Shown here piece after piece: positions 30,641 to 34,543 of a stretch of DNA of 34,543 nucleotides. The first letter of the stretch is position 1. Each line of letters begins with the position of its first letter. The stretch is from Actinomycetota bacterium. GTDB lineage: Bacteria; Actinomycetota; Thermoleophilia; Gaiellales; Gaiellaceae. The stretch is from positions 1 through 34,543 of the forward strand of contig VAWR01000137.1 in the NCBI GenBank assembly GCA_005885245.1. The letters run 5' to 3'. The position numbers and the translations under genes were made by a program. The notes beneath the pieces are model-generated. The model was not told the origin of the DNA and did no database searches. It saw only the letters and a program-made list of their open reading frames with translations.

Positions 30641-31606
30641 TCACGATCGAAACACGGGTTCGTCGACCGTGAGCGTACGCCGGTCGGCGTCGAGCGTACA
30701 ACGAACGCTGAGCGGAAGTGCGGCCAGATGCTTGCCGTGACCGAGAGGCAACTTGTAGAGCACGGGCACGCCGAGCGGCTCCAGGTGCTCCTCCAGCACG
30801 TCCTCGAGCGAGCGCGAGCGCGCCCAGTCGGACGCCTCCCGCAGGTCGCCCCACTCGCAGTCCTTCATCTCGCCGACGACGACGCCGGCGACTCGCTGCA
30901 GCTTTTTGGCGGCTGCGAGCTGGGTCAGGAAACCATCCAGATGGTACGGCGGCAGCTTGACGTCCTCGAAGAAGAGGATCGCGCCCTCCGCCTCGAACTC
31001 CCACGGCGTCCCCATCGTCTGCATCAGGAGCCACAGGCAACCCCCCACGAGCGGCGCGGTCACCTTGCCGCCGCGAATCGCACGGACGTAGGGATCGTCC
31101 GGATCCCTCGGAATCTCGCCGGCGCCGCCTGTGGTGAGGACCTGCAGCAGCCGCTCGCGCGTGAACGCCGTGGTCTCCCGGCCCCCGACCCCCGTCAGGC
31201 CGTTGGCGTAGAGGGTGGCGAGGCCGGTGCGCTGGCGGATCGCCACGTGCAGCGCCGTGATGTCCGAGAAGCCGACGAACGGTTTCGGGTTCGCGGCGAT
31301 CACATCGAAATCGAGATGCGGGATCGTCTGGGCCGAGCCGAAGCCGCCCTGGAGCACCTGGACGACGTCGACCTCCGGGTCGGCGAACAGGGCGACGAGA
31401 TCGTCTGCGCGACGGCTTGCAGAGCCGGCGACGTAGTCGTCACGGTCGAAGACTCCGTCTGCAAGCTTCACCCTGTAGCCCTGCTCCTCCCACCACTCGA
31501 CCCCGCGCAGGATCTCCGAGCGAGAGTCGTAAGGGCTCGCCGGGGCAGCGACGCCGATCGTGCCGCCGGACCGGAGTGGGCGTCCGAAGAGCGTTGCGGC
31601 AGTCAT
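30641..31606 (-). CDS. S66-family peptidase (LD-carboxypeptidase / MccF-like)
   Basis: This 321-residue protein belongs to serine peptidase family S66. The nucleophile is Ser114 in VGFSDITALH, and the acid and base are Glu214 in FFEDV and His290 in LGHGKH. The spacing is that of LdcA and MccF. The N-terminal part (LRSGGTIGVAAPASPYD... RADDLVALFADPEVDVVQVLQGGFGSAQTIPHLDFDVI) matches the family fold. Known members release terminal D-Ala from murein tetrapeptides (LdcA) or cleave acyl-sulfamoyl-adenylates such as processed microcin C (MccF). No signal peptide is present, so it is cytoplasmic. The ATG at 31606 overlaps the M28 stop (ATGA, 31603-31606), which fixes the start. Confidence 0.9.
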   Translation of the reverse strand: MTAATLFGRPLRSGGTIGVAAPASPYDSRSEILRGVEWWEEQGYRVKLADGVFDRDDYVAGSASRRADDLVALFADPEVDVVQVLQGGFGSAQTIPHLDFDVIAANPKPFVGFSDITALHVAIRQRTGLATLYANGLTGVGGRETTAFTRERLLQVLTTGGAGEIPRDPDDPYVRAIRGGKVTAPLVGGCLWLLMQTMGTPWEFEAEGAILFFEDVKLPPYHLDGFLTQLAAAKKLQRVAGVVVGEMKDCEWGDLREASDWARSRSLEDVLEEHLEPLGVPVLYKLPLGHGKHLAALPLSVRCTLDADRRTLTVDEPVFRS

Positions 31607-33441
31607 GACGGAAGGTCCTCCAATCGTGGGCGGGGGAGCGGGAAGATCCTCCCCGACGCGGCAGCCGCCATCCGGTCGAGCCGCCGGCGCAGCTCTCGAC
31701 GGGAGGCCGCGAGGTGTCGCTCGAGGCGGCGTTCGAGCCACGGGCCCGGTTTGCGTGCTCCTGCTTCTCCGTGCAACGACGCGAGCTCTTCCCAGAGATC
31801 CGGACCCACGTCGGGATCGCCCTGCGTAGCCCAGCAGGCACGCGGCGCATCGCGGCCGCGGCGGCCGTGCTCGATGCGAAACGCCTCGTGCCCGAGATCC
31901 GAACAGAGCCAGTTGAGCCCGACCCGGGCCAGCTCTCGCGCAGCGCGGCCGCGCTCGCCCGCACGTAGGAACCGCAGACCTGCTTCCAGCCTCCTCACGT
32001 CGGCGGCCGTCTGCTCGTGTGGGTAGCGCGCCGCTTCCCGCGCGTCCAGGCCGTGGAGACCTCGGCCGATCGCCGTGAACCGCTCCCGGCCGTTCGCCCC
32101 CGCCAGCTCCCGGAGTGACCCCTCCAGCCCGCCGTGGCGGATGCCGCTCAGCGAACGCTCCAGATGCCGGGCGCGTGCGGAGAAGTCGAGGACGTCGGCG
32201 GCGCCTGAGTCCGCCTCGAGGAGCAGGCGTGCGCACACCTCGGCGAGACGTGCGAGGTAGTCGAAGTCGATGCGGTCCGTCGTGTCGTACTGCGTGTGGT
32301 ACTCGGTGCGATCGAATGCGCTTGTGAACGTCGAGACGTTGATTCCGGGGACACCGGCTGCGAGAAACGGCCAGACCTCCGTCCACGTCGTCGGCGCCGC
32401 GAGCTTGTACCCGTGGGGGAGCAGCCCGTCGCCCGCAGCGCGACGGCATGACGAGCGCAACCAGCGTGCGAGCTCCGGTGGCGCGTCGACGACGAACGGA
32501 TCTGGGCTGCCCGAGCCTTCGACGTTGAGGTAGAAGCTGCTCCCCGTCGACCACTCCCGGTGCTCGGCGACGATCTGGTACCACGCGCCGTAACACCAGT
32601 CGTAGGAGGAGTTCGCTATGCCGTACTCCTCCGCGGTGTGCGACACGAAGGCGATCGGGCGCTCGGGTGTGACCTTCGACGACGTGAAGGCGCGCGCCAG
32701 CGCGAGCGTGATCGCCACGGCACTGGCATCGTCGAACGCTGCTCGGAACCACCCGTCGTGATGGCCGGCGACGACGTTCGGCGCGCCCCTTCGTCGCCCG
32801 GGGAGGACTCCGACGACGTTTGCGGCCTCGGCTCCGCGGTCGAGCGGCGCGCGAAGCACGACACGTACGTCGCTTCCTCCGGCGAGCTTCGCGGCATCCT
32901 CGCGCCGGATCGTCACGCACGGCGGCGCCTCCGCGTGCCAGATGCCGTCGAACGTTCCCAGTGCTGCGGGCGCCTGATAGTAGGGCCCGCCGTCACGTGC
33001 GGCGACGATCATCGCCTTGGCGCCGCGCAGACCGAGCTCCAGGCCGACGTGATACGGCCATAGGGGCTGCACCTGCCAGTCCACGAGGACGATCTTGCCG
33101 GCGACGTCGACGCGGGCGAGCTGCCGCCGCCCACCGCGACCGACGTCCACCAGCTCCCCGCGGATGCCGTCCGGGCCGGTCTCCGGCACGCCGCCGAACG
33201 ACGCGCAGTCGAAGCGGGTCCCGCTGTTCAGTTCGACGTACGCCTCCTCCAACCGCCACGCGTCGACGGGTACAGGCTCCTCGGCCACGTCCGACAGCCC
33301 GGCATCGCGCAGCTCGCTCGCGATGAAGGAGGTCGCAGCGCGCTCCTCGGGGGTTCCGGCCACGCGAAAGCCGAGCTGATGAGAGCCGAGCGACGCGAGG
33401 TGCTCGACCACGTACCGGAGGTACTGCTGGTCGAACGTCAC
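31603..33441 (-). CDS. M28-family metallopeptidase with PA-like insert and C-terminal helical domain
   Basis: This 612-residue protein contains an M28 aminopeptidase domain with the full dizinc set as I read it. The set is His227-His228-Asp229 (GHHDGW), Asp237 in FDDASA, Glu271-Glu272 in HTAEEYG, an acidic site in NVEGSGSPDP, and His382 in TEYHTQYDT. Residues about 60-200 form a PA-like domain before the metal motifs (GKIVLVDWQVQPLWPYHVGLELGLRGAKAMIVAARDGG). The last 200 residues are Arg-rich helices of unknown role. There is no signal peptide, whereas most M28 enzymes are secreted, so this one probably acts on imported substrates. The GTG start overlaps the upstream stop (GTGA, 33438-33441). 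Confidence 0.9.
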   Translation of the reverse strand: MTFDQQYLRYVVEHLASLGSHQLGFRVAGTPEERAATSFIASELRDAGLSDVAEEPVPVDAWRLEEAYVELNSGTRFDCASFGGVPETGPDGIRGELVDVGRGGRRQLARVDVAGKIVLVDWQVQPLWPYHVGLELGLRGAKAMIVAARDGGPYYQAPAALGTFDGIWHAEAPPCVTIRREDAAKLAGGSDVRVVLRAPLDRGAEAANVVGVLPGRRRGAPNVVAGHHDGWFRAAFDDASAVAITLALARAFTSSKVTPERPIAFVSHTAEEYGIANSSYDWCYGAWYQIVAEHREWSTGSSFYLNVEGSGSPDPFVVDAPPELARWLRSSCRRAAGDGLLPHGYKLAAPTTWTEVWPFLAAGVPGINVSTFTSAFDRTEYHTQYDTTDRIDFDYLARLAEVCARLLLEADSGAADVLDFSARARHLERSLSGIRHGGLEGSLRELAGANGRERFTAIGRGLHGLDAREAARYPHEQTAADVRRLEAGLRFLRAGERGRAARELARVGLNWLCSDLGHEAFRIEHGRRGRDAPRACWATQGDPDVGPDLWEELASLHGEAGARKPGPWLERRLERHLAASRRELRRRLDRMAAAASGRIFPLPRPRLEDLPS

Positions 33442-34511
33442 ACGCGTCCCGCCTCGACTCCGAGTAGAACCTCGCGCACGAGCATGCCGATCCTGGTGAG
33501 GTCGTAGCCGCCTTCTTGAACCACGACCGTAGGCAGCTTCGCCTCGCCGATCAACGCGCCGGCGCGGCGAAAGCCGCCTTTCCCCACGTGCAGAGGACTC
33601 TCAGGATCGCCGGCGGCCGCATCCACACCGAGCGAGACGACGAGTGCCTGCGTGTCGGCACGCTGCATCCACTCGACCAACCCGTCGATCGCCCGCAGCC
33701 ACTCCTCGTCCTCCGCTCCAGGTGGAAGCACGACGTTCCGGTTGGCGCCGGCGCCGTCGCCGACACCGATCTCGTCCGCGAAGCCGAGGAAGTGCGGGAA
33801 CCACCCCGCACCTGGATCGACATGCAGAGAGCCGACGAGCACGTCCGGCCGCTCGAAGAAGACCTCTTGCGTCCCGTTTCCATGGTGGGCGTCGATGTCG
33901 AGAATCGCCACCGGACCGCCGGTCCGCTCGAGCAACGCCGTTGCAGCGACTGAAGCGTTGTTGAGGTAGCACGACCCGCCGAAGCAGGCTCGGCCCGCGT
34001 GATGGCCGGGCGGTCGGGAGCAGGCGTAGGCGCAGCGTGCACCCCCGACGACGAGATCGACTGCCGTCAAGGCCGTGTCGACCGCTGCGCGCGCCGATTC
34101 CCAGGTACCCGGCCCGACGAGGGTCATCGTGTCGTAGGTGAAGTAGCCCGGTCTCGCCCACACGGCGGTCGGCACAGCGGGGGGTCGGCCCGAGGTCAGC
34201 CCGCCGTGGGCGAAGACGTACGGGACGACACGGTCCTGGCCGGGATCCTCGGGCAACCCGGCCGCTGCCCATTCATCCCAGGCCGCCTGCAGATAGGAGA
34301 GAAGTTCGGGGTCGTGCACCGAGAGCAGTGCGTCGTCATCGTGCGGAACGGCGGCGACCTCCGGCGCCTCGGCCTCGGCGAGCGCGGAGCGGATGGCATC
34401 GATTCGCGCCGCGCTCTCGACTGCAGGCGTTGGGACCCCAACCCACACCTCGCTCCGAGGTTCGTGCGCGCGGCAACGCTCGTCCCACACGAACGGCATC
34501 GCGAGTCGCAT
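33438..34511 (-). CDS. Histone deacetylase / acetylpolyamine amidohydrolase family enzyme
   Basis: This 357-residue zinc amidohydrolase is complete and is the first gene of the operon. The catalytic dyad His170-His171 is in RPPGHHAG. The zinc ligands are Asp207 and His209 in DIDAHHGNG and Asp297 in SLGVDAAAGDP. The transition-state Tyr336 is in EGGYD. Bacterial relatives deacetylate acetylpolyamines or other N-acyl amides, with class II HDAC-like features. Starting at ATG 34511, the N-terminus runs MRLAMPFVWDERCRAHEP. Only AGGG is visible as a Shine-Dalgarno. The promoter would lie in the 32 bp to the window edge or beyond. Its stop overlaps the M28 start, so the hydrolases and importer are one transcript by spacing. 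Confidence 0.92.
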   Translation of the reverse strand: MRLAMPFVWDERCRAHEPRSEVWVGVPTPAVESAARIDAIRSALAEAEAPEVAAVPHDDDALLSVHDPELLSYLQAAWDEWAAAGLPEDPGQDRVVPYVFAHGGLTSGRPPAVPTAVWARPGYFTYDTMTLVGPGTWESARAAVDTALTAVDLVVGGARCAYACSRPPGHHAGRACFGGSCYLNNASVAATALLERTGGPVAILDIDAHHGNGTQEVFFERPDVLVGSLHVDPGAGWFPHFLGFADEIGVGDGAGANRNVVLPPGAEDEEWLRAIDGLVEWMQRADTQALVVSLGVDAAAGDPESPLHVGKGGFRRAGALIGEAKLPTVVVQEGGYDLTRIGMLVREVLLGVEAGRV

Positions 34512-34543
34512 CGAGCGACCCTAACGGGGATGCCCGGGGCCGC

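Noticed and set aside
30641-34511. Microcin C-type biosynthesis or self-immunity locus, suggested by the MccF-like S66 peptidase
   Set aside because: I find no MccA-like short peptide, no MccB-type adenylyltransferase and no dedicated exporter. The importer instead points to uptake, so a degradative role is more likely.
1-34543. tRNA, rRNA, CRISPR array or insertion sequence
   Set aside because: I saw no cloverleaf-like unit with a CCA end, no regularly spaced direct repeats and no transposase-like protein or terminal inverted repeats.

Overview
The window is about 34.5 kb of GC-rich, tightly packed bacterial DNA with many GTG starts and many 1-4 bp stop/start overlaps. The purine enzymes, an F420-reductase-type oxidoreductase, a Caa3-type CtaG and the GC-rich intergenic palindromes suggest a high-GC actinomycetote, most likely class Thermoleophilia (Gaiellales/Solirubrobacterales-like). 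That placement is inferred from gene content and protein style, not from a marker gene. I see no rRNA, tRNA, CRISPR, transposase or phage gene. No stretch over 300 bp lacks a gene.

Layout. (1) 1-4092, plus strand: the tail of a cation diffusion facilitator, an SDR oxidoreductase, an amylo-alpha-1,6-glucosidase and a GT4 glycosyltransferase. (2) 4050-8969, minus strand: a crosslink-type DNA glycosylase (winged-helix, AlkX/YcaQ family), a cystathionine gamma-synthase/lyase, a secreted membrane-anchored protein, an MBL-fold hydrolase and an MFS exporter. (3) 8959-12835: a methyltransferase, a BolA-monothiol glutaredoxin pair, a Lon-substrate-binding-domain protein, cystathionine beta-synthase and an F420-reductase-like protein. 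CBS plus the gamma enzyme would give reverse transsulfuration (homocysteine to cysteine). (4) 12845-23284: de novo purine genes on the minus strand (purL, purF, then purM-purN-purH), interrupted by small secreted proteins, a VOC protein, and a plus-strand block with ctaG, a second VOC protein and a small membrane protein. (5) 23308-25046, plus strand: an EamA transporter and a GNAT-NTF2-like fusion. (6) 25056-34511, minus strand: an eight-gene operon with a histone-deacetylase/acetylpolyamine-amidohydrolase-family enzyme, an M28 peptidase, an S66 LD-carboxypeptidase-like serine peptidase, and a complete Opp/Dpp-type ABC importer.

The most system-like part is region 6. Three different amide/peptide-bond hydrolases, none with a signal peptide, are translationally coupled or closely spaced to a peptide importer. 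The simplest reading is uptake of an acylated or unusual peptide-like compound followed by cytoplasmic deacylation and hydrolysis. The substrate cannot be read from sequence.

Other points worth attention: a glutaredoxin with CGNS in place of CGFS; a purM frame with no ATG, GTG or TTG start; a 13-bp perfect hairpin that holds a start codon in its loop and most of the Shine-Dalgarno in its stem; palindromic REP-like elements, one of which appears to form the 3' end of ctaG; and divergent genes whose start codons overlap.
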